Notes: generated by a model not told the origin, from the letters alone. A stretch of 64,000 nucleotides of DNA from Pyrocephalus nanus (GCA_038380795.1 CM076276.1:11360001-11424000), one strand, 5' to 3'. Numbered from the stretch's first letter, positions 45,781 to 59,654 are shown. Program-made: numbers and translations.

Positions 45781-48062
45781 ACACCAGGATCCTTTGGGAT
45801 AGTGGGGATTAAAGAAAGATAAGATATTATTTTCCTCTTTCTCTGTGTGTCAGTGTCCCTACCCTCAATGGAAACTGCTTTGCACTTATAGAATAAAATG
45901 CAATACATGGTGGGGGGAGTCACTGACTCTGCAGAGAGATGGAGTTGGAAGGAGCAGAGTTCTCTGCTAGTAAACCCACTATGGAAGAAATGATCCTTCT
46001 TGGTGTCTTGCTTCTTGCCTATTCCCAGAGTGGGGTGGGGTCTTTCCCCAGTGTAGGTCCCCAGGGCTGCAGAGCAGGGCTATATGAGGGCCTTGATTCC
46101 TTGGGACCACAGCTATCCCCCAGAGCACAACTCCAGCATCATATGAGTGGAAAACCTTCTGTCCAGCCTCAAGGACTTGTTGGAATAGGGTTGTAAATGT
46201 CCACTGCCTGTTGCAGTGCAGAGTACCTGCTGTTGGAAGTGGCTGTTGTGTCCATCAGGATAGGATGCTCACATGTCCTTCCCACATCTTGGGTGGCTGA
46301 GGCAGCAGCAGATTTAGAGCAGGTCAAAGGCCTGAGGAAAATAATGGTAGTGAAAAAAAGGAAAATCGTTGGGAGAGGGGAGACTCAGCCATCCCTTCTC
46401 ATTTTGCACCGCATAGTGCCTTGGGCTCCAGCTCACCTCTGTCCATATGTGGAGATCCGGGGGGCAGTCTCCCACCATTAGTGTGCAGCAGCCTCTAAAA
46501 GTCTCTCATGAGTCTCAGCTAAACAAAGAGTGGCTTACACAGCCAGGCACGCGTGGAGGACTGTCAGAGCTCTCCATGCAGGAGAAGTACCACTCGAGTC
46601 CACCCATCAGCTCCTTGCTGAGTTCCCCAGCTCCTCTGCCAGTATCATGGACAGACACCTCCATTGCACCCCAGTGGAGCATCTTGGACTGGCCCTGGAG
46701 CCACAAGCACTGACACAGTGTCCCTGGATATATGGAATCTGTGCTACTGCCACCCCACTGGGATGAAAGCTCCAGCCTGGTTAGACAGCTCTAGCACTAC
46801 CTCCACCCCTGAAATTGTGAGGAAGCTGTTATTTATCTGTGTTCTGATAATCACAGTACCTTTGATGTAATACTCGTGTTTGGGATTTTACCACATCTCT
46901 CATCCTCCAGGTCTGTCAAGGAGCTTTACACAGCCATGACTCAGAGAGAGGCATCAGTGGAGAGAGTCTGTAGATACAGCCAGCAGCTATCATGTGGAGG
47001 GTATTAATAATATATATGCAGGTATATATGCATGACCTCCCTTCCTGAATGGCACCCATTCCTTTAAAAGTTCCCTGTACCATGGCATGGCTCTGGCCAT
47101 GCCAGAGGGCTGGGATTGCACAGGCATCACAGACACCTGTCCAAGGTACATGGGGATGGGCAATAGAAGGGCTGATGGGGGTGGGGGCCTGGGGCTGCAT
47201 GTCTCTCCTTGTCTGCTTGGAGCAATGTAATAACTCCTTCCTTGTCTCTGAAACTTCAGTGCTTGTTGCTCACCATCACCCTGTGTGGGGTGTTAAGACT
47301 GTAGGTTCCAAAGTGCCTTGCTCTGCTCACAAACCTGGTGATATTTAAGATGCTTTGAAACTGTGCCCATGGTATTCATCATTTAAAGCAACCCAGGTGC
47401 AGGTTGTTGGTACAAAGGGCTTTTAATGTGCTTGGGTGAAAGCCAAAGAGTTTTTCAGGAGCAGTCAGGGCCCAACTGGCTGCTCACCCAGGGACTGAAC
47501 AGAGTCATGCTGTGCCTTTCAGGTGCATTATCCCAGCAGAGAGCTCAGTCCTGAAATACCCGGACCTCAGCAGAAGTGGGGAGACTCAGATTTGAGTGCT
47601 GGCTGAAGTCAGCCCCTAAATCAAACCCTTTGTCCCATTGCCACTCATCTGAGACACTTTGGTTCTGATCAGGCAGCACAAGCTCTAATTGTAAGAGTGG
47701 GCTTAAAAATGAAAATGTAACATGAGTTTGACTTGTAAAAAGGAATGCTTGGGATTGGAGACGGGACAGTGTAACACTACAATCAGATGGGAATTTCTTG
47801 TTGATTTTACATAGCTGAGTCAAAGGTAAACTTCCTATTAACTTCCCTGAGAGAGTCTATAATGATTTGACCCTTAAAATTAAAGATCTGGAGCTATTGA
47901 TGCCAGCGCAGCCTCCACCAGTGGAGTTCAAGCAGCACGCTGAAATAGCCAGCAGCTTTCAACAGCAATTGCACTCAGAGCTGTTCTGTCTCCTCAACTC
48001 CTGACATCATTTGGGGGAAAAAAAAGGCAAAGGTTGAATTCACAAGTTTTGTTTCTCTGCAG
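45781..48062. other. Unique non-coding sequence
   Basis: No repeat family or gene recognised. A small AT patch at about 46998-47033 contains two TATATATGCA-type words. AT-richer sequence lies at 47.7-47.9 kb. Confidence 0.5.
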
Positions 48063-48202
48063 TTCAAAGGATACAAGAGCCTGGATTTTAATTGGCACCG
48101 AGTTCTCCCAACTGGTACCCAGAACAGTCCTGAGAGTGACACCCAGCCAGACAGGAGGGGGGAGGCTGTTTGAAGTGCTGGGTGCCTGCCACCCATCTGA
48201 AG
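48063..48202 (+). other. Candidate exon (140 bp)
   Basis: The acceptor TTTTGTTTCTCTGCAG ends at 48062, and the donor TGAAG|GTACTC lies at 48202/48203. Two of the three frames are open for most of the exon: one continues past both splice sites, the other begins FKGYKSLDFNWHRVLP and ends at a TGA near 48171. No family match. A moderate acceptor and ordinary donor make this weaker than the 38.46-kb candidate. Confidence 0.2.
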
Positions 48203-51200
48203 GTACTCGGAAGTCTCCTTGCCAGATCTGGGGGCAGAGGAGCTTTGCTTCGTTTCTGATCATTAATGCATTGGTTTCTTCTCTGGTTTCTTTCCACTGA
48301 TCTTCTCTGTGCACAGTCCAGGGGGAGCCACATGTTGAGTGGTTTGTGCTGGAGATCAGCAGAGATAATGAAGCTGTTTTCTTACCCTTCCCATCTCCTG
48401 ACAGTGCAGCTCTGTTGGGTCCTGTATTTGTGCCCAGCACCAGGGTTGGAGCCTGCAGAAGGCAAATGCTCTGCAAGCATGGGCTTCATGTCCCCACAGA
48501 GAGGGACTTGGGGCTTGAAAATCCCTTCTTGTTTGAGATCTAACAATGGTGTCTTTCTCGGCTCCCTTCTCATCTGCCCCGGAGCAGGAAGGCTCTGTGG
48601 CTTCTACAGGCTGAGCAACAACTCCATTTGATGAGTTCCTTAATGCTTAGAATGGGGTCCCACCTCCTCCTCTCTGCAGGTTCAGCATCACTCACACCTT
48701 TCTTATTGCCTGCTTTGCCTGACCTCACCTCTCCTTCCTGAGCTGGCTCATAGCTTTGCATCCTTGCAGGCTTCCTCATCCCTCTGTCTTTCCTGCTCGT
48801 TTGTGATTTGACCTCAGGAAAACACCGTTACACATGCCCTCTGCTCTGTGCTCATTGTGCTCCATACAGATACCTGCTTTGCCCCAGGCACCATTATCAT
48901 TTCCACCATCACAGTCTCTGTAAGTCCTGTGCAAGACAAAAACCTCAGCAAAGCTCTGTCAGCCTGGCCCAAGCCAAGCTGTAGCTGTCAGTCCCAAAAG
49001 CCCAATAGGGTGGGTATAGTTATTGCTAGAAAGCTTTATATTTACCATGGCCTTTCTGACATTACAGTAAGTGCATTTCAGAGCCCAAGAAGTGTAAAAA
49101 TAAACCTCAAGGAAATCAAGACAGCTAATTAGCCAAAGGTTACTGCTGGGCTCTGTTGACTGTCAGCCCTTTTGAAGTTCTCCTTCACACAGGCAGATGT
49201 GTGTGCAGTGCTGCTGCTCCTTTGAATAAATGTCTTGGTTTCCAGAGTGGCTTCATAGCTGGATGTGACTAAACACATGTGAGGCCTGTCACAGCAAGCC
49301 TGGGCAGGATGCTCATGTCCTTTAACCCTGCACTTCTCTTGTCCTGAAGAGCATCACATCTTGTGGAGTGGCTGATCAGCGCTGTGCTGCCTCCCAGCCC
49401 CTCATGAGCTGGGGTGAGCTGGGAGGTGAGGAAAAGCCAGGGAGCTGCCTGTCTGCACATGGAGATGCTCCTTTCCCTCTGGTGTCTCTGCCCTCTGCAG
49501 AGGTCACAGATTGCTTGTTGGCTGACTGGGCTGGGCTGAAGGTTGCAGAGGTTTTCCTGTGTTTGGATGGTGCCATTGGGGTGCAGCTCCGTGGGGATGA
49601 GGAGCCTGGGGAGTGCTGGAGCACATCCCCCAGCATATCATGGTGTCATCACTGCAGAATGTCCATCATACTGCAGTATCCAAAATTTTTCGAGGGTAAG
49701 CATCTTTGTGGAGCTGGAGATACACCAGACATCACAAGAGGAAGGAGAATGAGGGTCCAAGCTGAGATGAGAGCTGAGGGAAGGGTGCAACTGCCATGCC
49801 AAGAGAAGCTAAGCTGGTCATGACAGCAGCCTGGGTGGACTTGGGTGCTGGGTCCAGAGGGGTCTTTTGTTCATATTTGGGCAGAAGTACAGTGAAGGAC
49901 CCCTTGGACTTTGAGCCCTGTCCTTTCAGCCAAGCCATCCCCTGGCCCCAAGTTGTGTGAGTTTGTTCTCCCTGTGCACCAAACTGCTCCACACAGAGAT
50001 CAGTGAGAGTTTGGGCACAGTGACCTTATAGGAACCACCAGCACCATCTGAATTGCTCTCTCCCTTTTCCTCTCAGGTTTTCCTCCTTCCCTTGTTCTGC
50101 TTTTTTTGGGGCTCAATTTCTCCTTGGAAAACCCTTTTGCAGCTCCCTCTTCCCTCTTTGCCGGTTTCTCCTCTTCTTCCTGCTGTTTCATTCCTGCTTG
50201 CAGCTCGTGCAGAGTGTCATGTGTTTGCTTAGCATTGCTCCTCCTGGAACGTTAATTTGCTGCTTGTTTCCTTACAGACTTTACACCACAAGTTGGGGCT
50301 TTGTGTGCATGTGTGTGTGTGATTCAATTAAACAAAACACAATAAAATCAGGGAAAATAGAGAGAGACACAGACAGTGATTTCCTGCTCTCTGAGGGCTA
50401 AGCCTGTCTGCCTGTGAGCTCAGCCCCAGCATGGCTTTCTGATGTTGCCACGTGGATTTGCTTGTAGCAGCCCTCTGGATCTCATGCTTGGGTTTTCCGT
50501 CCCTCTGCCGGGACTCTGGGACAGCAGCTGCTTCTGCTCTGCTGTCAGGAGCTGGGGCTGCTCCATCAGATGAGGTGAATCTTAAAGGAGCTCACTGCTC
50601 ATTTTAAATAATCCCTGAAATGCTGAGGGATCTCCAAATGCTCGGCCTCCTCCATCCCTTTTCACTCTCTACAGCTCAGTCCCAGCAGCCCTCAACTGGG
50701 ACTCATCCTCCAAGCGTCCCCCTTCCCTCCTCCAAGCCAGCAACTTCCCTTTCCTGCCCTACCCATGACCCTTGTCACCCTCCTGGGTAGCAGATGCCCC
50801 CTGTGCTAAGATTAAGCTTTCTCCCATATCACACATTCCCCTTGCAGTGCAAACCCTGAAAAGCAGCAGATGCTCTGTGGTGGGCTTTGTCTCCTTGCCT
50901 GGCTGGTGGGACCTTCCCTTCCACTTCTCTGTGCCTCCTGCCCTTCCCTCCCTTGCTGCCTTCCTGCCTTGTTTTCTTTCCCCTTTCCCTCTCTAATCCA
51001 TTCATGTTGTCAGTGTGTGCTGTTTTAGCATTCTTTACTCCCAGTCCCCTCCCTGGCAGGTTTCTCTCCTCTCCCAGTGCAAGCGGGCGTGGGTGTCTCG
51101 CTCTCCTGGAGAGCCAGTTCCTGCTCACTCAGTCCCCGGCTGGCTCCCTGGCTCTGCAAATTTATTCCCTGAATCCAGCCTCTCTTCCTGGGTGAGCCTC

Positions 51201-52319
51201 TGGCTGTAAATCTTGACGGCTAAAGTGGGTCAGTGCGAGTGGAAGGATGTGGTCCCGGGAAGGGCAGAGGGAGAGCAGGCATGAGAGGCCACTGCTGCCA
51301 GATTACAGGGCGGGTGGCAGAGAAGCAAGAGATGTTCTTAAAAAGTTAAGGTTTCAAGGGTTTTAAAATGCACATGAAATGTGATTAACAAAATCCTGGC
51401 ACTCAATACCCTCTCCTTAAGAAAAAACGCTGACAGCAGAAGTGACCTCCCCCCTTTCTGATAGCAGCCCCTGCCACACAAAGCCTTCCCTGGCAGGGGC
51501 CTTTTGCTTCAGAAAGGGAAAATACCCTAAGGAGGGCAGACCCTGATCAATGTATTAGGGCTTGTGCCTGTTGAACAGGGCAATTTCCTCTTGCCCAGAT
51601 ACCCACCAGCCACCCTCTGGTTGGGCTCCAGAAATGCTGCAGGGAGATGCTCCGTCCTTTGAGCCTCTGCCATCTGTCCCTTCTATATAACCTCAGAGCT
51701 CCTTCTTTCACATTTGGAGGGCTCCTTCTAGTACCAAGGGATAATCCTTATTTTTGACCTATCCAATGCTTAATGAAACAGCAGGAAGAGTGCTAAAAGA
51801 AACAGCAGTGCCTCCTCATCCTCTGGGTCAAGGCAGCTGTGGTGGCTGTGAGGTGACACTGTCCCTGACTCCTGTGTCTGGTGTCTGCATGCCCAGCAGA
51901 GGCAGGGTGGATGTAATAGCACACCCCACCTTAGATCTGGACCCTGGCTGTCACTTAGTCCGTGTGGACGTTCTTGCAGAGCAGAGTCAAAAGATGGGGC
52001 CAACTTTCCTGGTGTGCAAGAAGACAAGGAGCTGCCTTGTGGAGCAGAGAACCCAGGGCTCATCTACATTCCTCCTAAGCTTGACCGAGACCTCCACATG
52101 TGGACCTGTGGTTTCCACGCTTTTGTCCTCATGGACCACACGCACCCACAGCACAGGAATAATTTTTAGCTGACAACAGTTCTGCAGAATTTCCTGTGCA
52201 TCCAGCCAATGCACCTGGAGCCATTCCCAGATGTCTCTGCTCATTAATGCCCCCTTAGCAATTTTCTGAGGACCAGCATCCATCTCCAGCATTAAAAACA
52301 GTCCCTTCCTCTTTGATTT
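48203..52319. other. Unique non-coding sequence
   Basis: Unique sequence of moderate GC. A (GT)-rich stretch lies at 50303-50321 and a pyrimidine-rich stretch at about 50915-50998. Frames of up to 151 codons (plus, 49368-49823; also 51754-52173 plus and 51987-52292 minus) overlap with no family match. No repeat family recognised. Confidence 0.45.
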
Positions 52320-55300
52320 ATGGATATTAATCCATGCCAGCAGGCAGGAGGCATGACATGTCTACATAATATATTCATTATTAAATTGGTTTTGTTCCTT
52401 TTCTTTCTCCTCCATCTCCAAGGCTGCACCTTTCTTATTTCTCTGTAACATTTGAACCTTCATGCTGCACTCAGAAAGACAACTTCCAGCATGGAGCAGT
52501 CGGCATCACTCTGTAGGTCAGCCTGACAAGTCTGTGCTTCCTCACCAGTGGCTGCACTCAGGCTCCAGCAGAGAGAAGACCCTCTTAGCCTCACCTCCAA
52601 GAGTATGGCTGCTCCAGAGCTCTGCTCAGAGTAAGTGATGCTCTGGCCAGAGCTGTGGGATGTCAGTCCCACATCACTTGTGCTGATCATTGCACAGGAC
52701 AGGCCAACTGCTGGCAGCTGTGCCTGAAACAGTGCCCAGGCAGGGATCCAGCGAGTGTGAGTTTCTTCTGCAGCCATCCAGATGCTGGCTGCAGATCAGT
52801 AATGGCTAATGCTGTCCAGGCCTCTGATGCAGGGACTGAAACCCAGATAAAAGAGTGTTCCCTCTGTCGGCTCCAGTCTTCCACCTGCTCAAGCCACACT
52901 CCTGGCTCTGGGTTGGCAGCCACCTTCTCAGCTCACTGATGACTTCTGTGGCACCGTGCTGTTCCCAAAGTACATGACAGATCAGATTTAGCAGCCAGCC
53001 CTTGGCTTCTAGTGATCTCACTGTATTATGGCCTGGGAAGAGAGGAAAGAAAGATCTCAGGACCTTGGCATGGGGCTGCTTTAATTTTCCTTTCATGTGT
53101 CTGTGCTGTATGAGAACTCAGCCTGCTCTGCACCCTCTGGGCAGCCTGGATGCCTGGTGGCAATGTTCTTGATCCTGCTGAGATGTACCCTGCTCCCCCA
53201 TGGTAATTTCTGCAGACCCATCTCCTTGCTCCAGTCACTTGTTCTGGTCAAGGAGTGGAAGTCAGGCAGTTTTGGGGATCCCATCCTTCTACTTCCAGGT
53301 CCCTCAGAACATTCATTGCACATCTCTGGACCTTGGTATCAGCAATGTGACAGCTGTCATGGGAAAGTGAGCTAGTTATCTCAGTTATCCCCCTTGATAA
53401 TCTGAATCCAAGAAGTCCCTGCAGCTCATACACCTGCCCACCCATCTGCCCTGGACCATACTTTCACCTCTCAGCAGTACCTTCACAGGGACGAGTGACA
53501 GGTGACCTTCACAGGACACTGTGCATTGGTGTACTCTGTGTACACCAGGCCCTCTCTGGAAGTTGTGCTTTTCTTTGTTCCTTAAAAGTAATGGAAAGAC
53601 AGGCTTACCTGAATGGCTGTGCCCCTTCTAACACAGCCTGTCCCATCCTTGCTTTTTATCTCCACCCAGGCATATCAAAGTTTCTTCACTCAGGTTTCTC
53701 CAGACCTCCTGTCACCCTGCCATAACGCAGCAGTTAGAGGAAAAGAATGCAACTAGAAACTGATGGCATCTCTCTTTGCAGCCTGGCTTAGCTGAGGCTG
53801 CCCCAAATTTCCTCCCTCTCTCCTGCCCACAGCCAAAGAGATTGTCCCCACTTGGTACTGCCCACAATCCCTGCAGTGCCTCCCAGGAACAGCAGTGAGG
53901 GGAAGCAGCAGGACATTAGCAACTTCAGGAGCTCAAGAGCAGCTTGAAAAATACTTGTGTTCTTCTGGTAAATATGAATTTGTCCCAGTGGTAATAAGGC
54001 TGTTTTTGTTCAGCAGGCTCTTAGCAGTGATTATTGTTGTTTTTCAATTTAAAAACCAGACGGTCTATTTATAATGTATAGTATGTGGACTGAGATTATT
54101 TTTTTTTTCTTCTCTTTAACCCAGCCTTTAAAACGTGCTCTCATCTCCACTACTACAATCCAAGGAAGCAGAGAGGGTTTTCTGTGACCTGCAGACCTCA
54201 TGAGTTGAGTGAGAAGTAAAACATAGTTAATGGAGCCAGGCTGCAGTGATGCTTTGGGGAACTGGTGAAAGATGCCAGGTGGGAAAGGTCTGGGGATGTA
54301 GCTGGGAAGTGCTTTTGGTGGCATTGGAAGGGCTCTGGACAGGTGCAGAGTAGTTGGACTATCATGGCCACACTGCTGTCCATCTTTTTCTCTCTTGTTC
54401 AAAGCAGGGGTTGATCAGAGTGGCATCAGCACCATCCACAGCACAGAGACCAGGAGAAATGCCAGACTCCAGTCTTTGGCACAGGCTCCAAGTTGGCAAA
54501 GACCCCTGAGAAGCAGCTGATGCCCATGGGTGCAAGCTGATGTGGAGAAGGACAGTGGTCCCAGCGGTGCATTAAGGGATCCATCAGGACACTGATGTGG
54601 GTTCTGGCCTGGGCTGACAAGCTCTTGCATACACTATATGAACATCCCTACATGTTTTGGGCATTGGCCTGGTGTTGGGCTGGCATGGCCCCTTCCAGTC
54701 TAAGAGCATGCCAGCCTTATGTGCTAATCAGCTGCAGGGCTTGCTTTGAATTGCCAGTGCCAGACATTAGGAAACACTGGACACTGAGCACAGAAACACT
54801 GTAAGACAGCTTGTTGTAGCAGCCTTGAAGGCAAAGTTCTGGGTGCTGTTGAATACTCCCATACAGGATGTGGACTGCTTTGGCCTGGGTGCAGTGCTCA
54901 CTGTGCATGGTCCAGCATCACCACCAGGACTGAACAGGAGAGAAAATTCACACTTGCATGTGAAAGAGTCCCTGCTGGCCAACCTGCAGCTCACCCCCAT
55001 TGACCCAAGAAGCTTCTTGTGGCAGATTTTGCTGCAGACAGGTGTTCTGAAGGCCAGGTTACCCTGAGTTTGCAGCCAGGCTGGAGGCCATGACTCTGCT
55101 GCCTCTGCCATGCTGAGGCTGCTGTTTGTTCCCCTTCTTACTGCAGCTTATCTGACAGTGTTCCTGTCTCCATTTCCCCACACAGCCCCTTCTATGCCAC
55201 CGTTTAGTTATTTTCTTAATTAAATAGAGATTATGGCTCTGGGAATAAGGGATTATTACTTATTCATAAGCTACTTAGATTTTAAAGTGTGTGCAGAGTA

Positions 55301-56399
55301 GGGCTTATCACACGTCTGTCTCTGCATCATTACCATGGCAAGGGCCAAGGTGAGCTCCTGTGGCTGTCAAGACTTTACCCAAACCTCTCTCTTCCTCTCT
55401 CTTCTCTCCTCATGACCTCCACACCTGAAGGAGCTCTCCCATCTATTCCTTGCTGTCCCTTTTCCACTTGAGGCTTGCCAGCCTTTTCCCACGGAAACCA
55501 TTTTCACTGCCCAATCCCAAGCTTTTCCAGACCCTCCATCACACCTCTGTTTTTCCCTGTGGCCAGGTTTGTTTGCAGCTCTCTCCTAATGCTTTCCCCA
55601 GTTCTCCTGCTTTACCAGCAGCTGAAGCTCAGCTGTTTCACCTGCCCCTCCTCCTGCCACCCAGAAAAAAGGGGACTCATCAGGAAACAACTCTGCAGGA
55701 GGTGCTTTTTGCACCCCTCCTAAGGGGCAGGAGGAGGAGGAGGAGGCAGGGGAAGGTGCTGTTGGCAATCTTGTGGAAGAAGCACAGGGAGGTGAGTGTG
55801 GTAGGAAGGTGGATGCTGCCCTAAACAGTGGAGCTGTCCGACCTCTGGGTAATAATAACAGCAATAACAGTAAAACCGTCTCACCTGGTTTGTGCACACC
55901 AGGGTGTATTTCTGTCCATCTTACTCCAGTTTCTGCTGTCCCCAAATAGTGCCATTAATGCCTCATGCTGCAGGGCTTTTCCTGGTCTGCTGGCAAGCCC
56001 GCAGGTGGGAACAGGGCAGCTCAGCACACGCTGGCCTGAAAGGAAAGAGGGACCATTAAATCCCAGTCCTCATCTCCCCTCCATCCTCCAGCTCCAGGGC
56101 TGTCCCCAGGGCTGCAGCAGGGTCCCAGCATCTCTCAGCAGGTATCCCTGCTCTCACCCTCGGGGAGCCATTAGCATTCCATCTTCCTTGTTCCATCACC
56201 TTCTGTGGCTTCTGCTCCTTCCCTGGCTGAGGTGGCAGCATGAGGCTGTTTCTGTGTGAGCCAACCTGTCACTTCCATTCTCCACTGTCCCCCTGCCTCC
56301 CATGTGGTTTTTTCCAACTATTTTAAGGACTAATGCAAAGTCCTTGCTTGATAGCCCTGAGGTCTAAAGACCTTTTGTCAACAGAGCAGATATAAGACA
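52320..56399. other. Unique non-coding sequence
   Basis: Short AT-rich patches lie at 52.31-52.40, 53.94-54.12 and 55.20-55.30 kb (the last with TTAATTAAAT). There is a pyrimidine-rich stretch at about 55385-55470 and a GGA microsatellite at 55729-55746. Frames of up to 143 codons are overlapping shadows. No gene or further repeat recognised. Confidence 0.45.
55729..55746. repeat. (GGA)n microsatellite
   Basis: About five to six GGA/GAG triplets. They explain the poly-Arg and poly-Leu shadow readings. Confidence 0.8.
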
Positions 56400-56424
56400 A
56401 GCTGCTGCAAGATTCCTCGGAGCA

Positions 56425-57120
56425 AAATGATCTTGATAAATTGGAGAAATGGCCTGAAATCAATGCACTGAAATTCAATAAAGTCAAGTGCAAAGTGTTG
56501 CACTTAGGAAGGCAATATCAAAATCGCAGATATAAGATGGGGAAGGACTGGTAAGCCAGCAGGAGAGTGGCCAAGGCTTGAGTGGTGGAGTAGCTCTCAA
56601 ACTGAGCAGCAAACCTGGTGCTTTAGGAAGGGAGAGCAAAGGCACATCTTGACCACAGATGTATTAATAGTTTCAGATGGAAGAAAGCAAGGTAATTTAT
56701 TTGGCTCTATTTAGTGCTAGTGAGGCATCAGCTGGAGTCATATATCTCCAGGTTTTGGCATCACAACTCTGAGAGAGATTCAGACAAATGGAGTGAGTTC
56801 AAAGAGTTTGGAAAACATGACCCAGGAAGATGGACTGAGGGAACTGGTTTGTGCTCCAGGACAGAGACAACCGAAAGTGGGAGGGTGTATAACATTCGTC
56901 AGTGTGGAAAAAAGCAGTTATAAAAATGATGGTGATCAATTTGTCAAGGGTTGGACAAGCTGTAATAGGCTTAAACTGCAGCCAAGAGGTCTTGGGTTAG
57001 ATGCTCAGGAAAAGCTTCCTAAGGACAAGGTTGGCTGAAAGCCTGTGCAGGCTGTAAAGGGGATGTGTGGGAGCCCTGTCCTCAGGAGAGCTTCAACAAC
57101 CAACTGAAGAAGCATCTGCA
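56425..57120 (+). mobile_element. Old CR1 LINE fragment (ORF2 3' part)
   Basis: Follows the CR1 ORF2 order. It starts AAAATGATCTTGATAAATTG, GAGAAATGG, then TGAAATTCAATAAAGTCAAG, TGCAAAGTGTTGCACTTAGG. It continues with a diverged TCAGCTGGAGT stretch, a GTTTGGAAAACATGACCCAG segment, ATAAAAATGATGGTGATCAA, TAATAGGCTTAAACTGCAGC and TTAGATGCTCAGGAAAAGC. It ends with the AGCTTCAACAACCAACTG part. Divergence and many stops mark it as far older than the copies at 18.2 and 32.9 kb. Non-autonomous. Confidence 0.85.
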
Positions 57121-57670
57121 TGGAGTTCACCTCCATAACAGAGATGAAGTTTCACCCCAAGCAGGATTAGCCCTGTCCTTGGGGTTACCAGGTGGAGACA
57201 AGCAATTTGCTTTCTCTCATCTCCCGCTCTCTTACCAGCCATACCAGGGCACCCAGGTATATTTAAACACACATTAAATATATCCACTTCTCTGTTTGGC
57301 TTACACCACAAAGTGGAAAAGCAAATAAAAGAAACCAGAGAATGAAATGGTCAAGCCACGTCTCTAAGGATGCTTTGCTTGTCTGGACCAGCCACACATC
57401 TCCATGGCTTCAGCCCCACTGACGGTTTTTGGTAATTTGGTGGCTAGCTGCAACTCTCCTCCAGATCAGTCCCTCTCAATTGCCTTTTTTGATCATAATT
57501 AATGTTTGCTGTGTAATTGCATTGATTTTTAATGTACTCTGAGAGACGAGGGGGATTCATAGCCTGAACGTGTGAGCGAGGAAGGGGGCGGGACCTTAAC
57601 GCTCGCTGTGCTGAAGGGGAGAGTGGTGGGGGCTGCACCGAGGATGTGCAAGGAGGGATCTGCTCAAATA

Positions 57671-57687
57671 CCCCGTGTTACACGGGG
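57671..57687. repeat. 7-bp perfect hairpin
   Basis: CCCCGTG and CACGGGG are separated by TTA, in a GC-rich, CpG-containing stretch. Too short to call a terminator or RNA; recorded as a structure only. Confidence 0.7.
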
Positions 57688-59181
57688 GTGTTACCGAGCT
57701 GCAGTGACAAAGGGCAGGACACGGAAATGTTTGCTTTGCTGCTCCTTTATTCCCCATCCAAACCTCTCAGCCGGCCCCTGCTTTCTACCTGCCAGCCCTG
57801 GTTGTCTGCAGCCCCAGCAGCCCTGTTTCCATTACCGAGCTCAGCAGGGAACAGGGTTTTATTTATTTACCAAGTCACAGTGGGAAGAGGGATTTCAGGG
57901 CAGCCTGAGCTTCCCAGAGCTGTGAGTAGTGGATAAAACCTCCTTCAGCTTTGTACAGGGAGGCTCCTGCAAGGAAGAAGCCTCAGCCGGTGCACAGCTG
58001 AAACTGTGTTCCCACTACTCCTTGCTCACTCATGCTACCAGCAGCCTTGTCATGAGCTTGTAGAAATGTAAGAGGCACCTGTAAGCCTCCCAGGCTGCTC
58101 TGTGGTTTCTGAACAGCCAAACTGTTACAGCCAACACCTGCACAGCAAGCCCTAGGAGGTGCTGCAAGGAGACAGCTTTCGATAGGAGCTGCCTCAGCAC
58201 TCGGGGCTGTCAAAGCCATGAGGATTTGAGTGGGAAAGGAGCCACTGAGCAGTGAGCTTAAGGATCCCCTTACTCATGGTAAGAACTACCTAGGGGGTGC
58301 TGGGCTCCAGACCTTGAAGGAGAAGGATTCTGGGCTTTCAGCCATCTGGGGTGTCTGCTGTCTTCTGGTTTGTTTTTGGGTTTTGTTTTGTTTTTTTCTG
58401 TGTCCACAGCTGGCAATGCCAGGGCTGTGGCAGCTCCCCGTGCCTTGTGCCACAGCACGGGTGGTGACATCTCCCAGCCCGCATCTGGGATGCTGCAAAT
58501 GTGCAAATGTTTGTCAGAGCAGGGATGGGCAGGGCAGGTCCCCACAGCAGCTGTGTAAATGGCAGAAGGGCAGTTTGTATTCTTGCTGCCAACAGCCCCC
58601 TTGGGCTCAGCAAATACCAGAGCAGTAAGTCACTGTGGTGGCACGTGCTGCTGTAAAGGGCTGCTGTAAGACGAGGATGAGCCTTGCCTGTGCCCCCTTC
58701 AGGGAGCAGGCAGCTCCTGGGCTAGAGCTGGAGGCAGCCACAGAGTGGGTGCCCAGCAAGGACTGGGGTGCAAACACTGCCCACAATACTGATGGAAAGG
58801 CCAAATCTCCTTTGACACCTCCTCTTGCCATAACACCTGAGCTGAGTTGGCAGCCCAGCTGTCCATGTGAGTGCCAGCAGCATTTCTTCAGGTGAACCAT
58901 TACAAACTCATCACCTGCTCATCTCTAAGCTTTCCCCTTGTCTGAAGGGATGTCTCTCATATTTTTTTCATGGCATCTTGTTTTCCATTCCCTGTTAATT
59001 ACATGCCCTCCAAGCATCATTCTTGCCTGAGCTGTTCAGAGGAGGCCACATAGCACCGGCTCAGCATTGCCCAGATGAGAACGCTGTGACAATCGCTGCT
59101 GAAAAGCAGCCTTGTCGTGCACAGGTGTTGTTAAACAGCCACAGATGTTAGACATTTTTTTCAATTAAAACCCCATAAATT

Positions 59182-59199
59182 AAAAAAAAAAAAAAAAAA
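59182..59199. repeat. Poly(A) run, 18 nt
   Basis: Eighteen A. No recognisable retrocopy or LINE body lies upstream. Confidence 0.9.
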
Positions 59200-59654
59200 T
59201 TGAGGCAAGGGCTTTGCTCAGCAGAGACAAAGGAGCAAGCTGTCAGTGGCATTGTGCTGGGTGCAGTCACCTCTCCGGGCGAAGGACACTCAGCTGGTCA
59301 CACAATGCAGCAGCCAAACATCTGTGAGGACCTTGTGTTGCAGCAGAGGTGTGAGGAATGTTTGATTTCTGTGTTGGTGAGTGGCCATCAGCCCTGCTGC
59401 TCCCCCCTCGTGCTGGCTGGCATTGTGGACAGGTGTAGGACCAGTCCTGGAGCCACCTTGCTGGGTGGATGTTGCAGGAATTGGGAATTAGCCCTTTAAG
59501 TAGGCTGCAAGCCCATTGGTACAGCAAAAGTTTTGTCTTTGGGGTTTGACAGCCATGGTGCATGGAGGTGGCTCTCCCTTTTGTGTTGTGTGTGTGTCCT
59601 AAATGCAATTATTTGGCTCCTACCATGTCTGATATTATTATTGTTCTTGCTATC

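Larger units (their letters stand above)
57121..59654. other. Unique non-coding sequence
   Basis: Contains an AT-rich patch with TAATTAATG-like words at 57.49-57.54 kb, a short GC-rich stretch at 57.56-57.72 kb with a small hairpin (listed), a T/G-rich stretch at 58369-58397 and a poly(A) run at 59182-59199. No gene recognised. Confidence 0.5.

Noticed and set aside
51754..52292. Opposed 139- and 101-codon frames that look protein-like
   Set aside because: They overlap on opposite strands, match no family I know, and have no splice or poly(A) context; possibly a decayed retrocopy, but unsupported.
54640..54710. CR1-like GGCATGGCCCCTTCCAGTCT stretch
   Set aside because: Resemblance is limited to one short word. 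The sequence before and after does not follow CR1 order.
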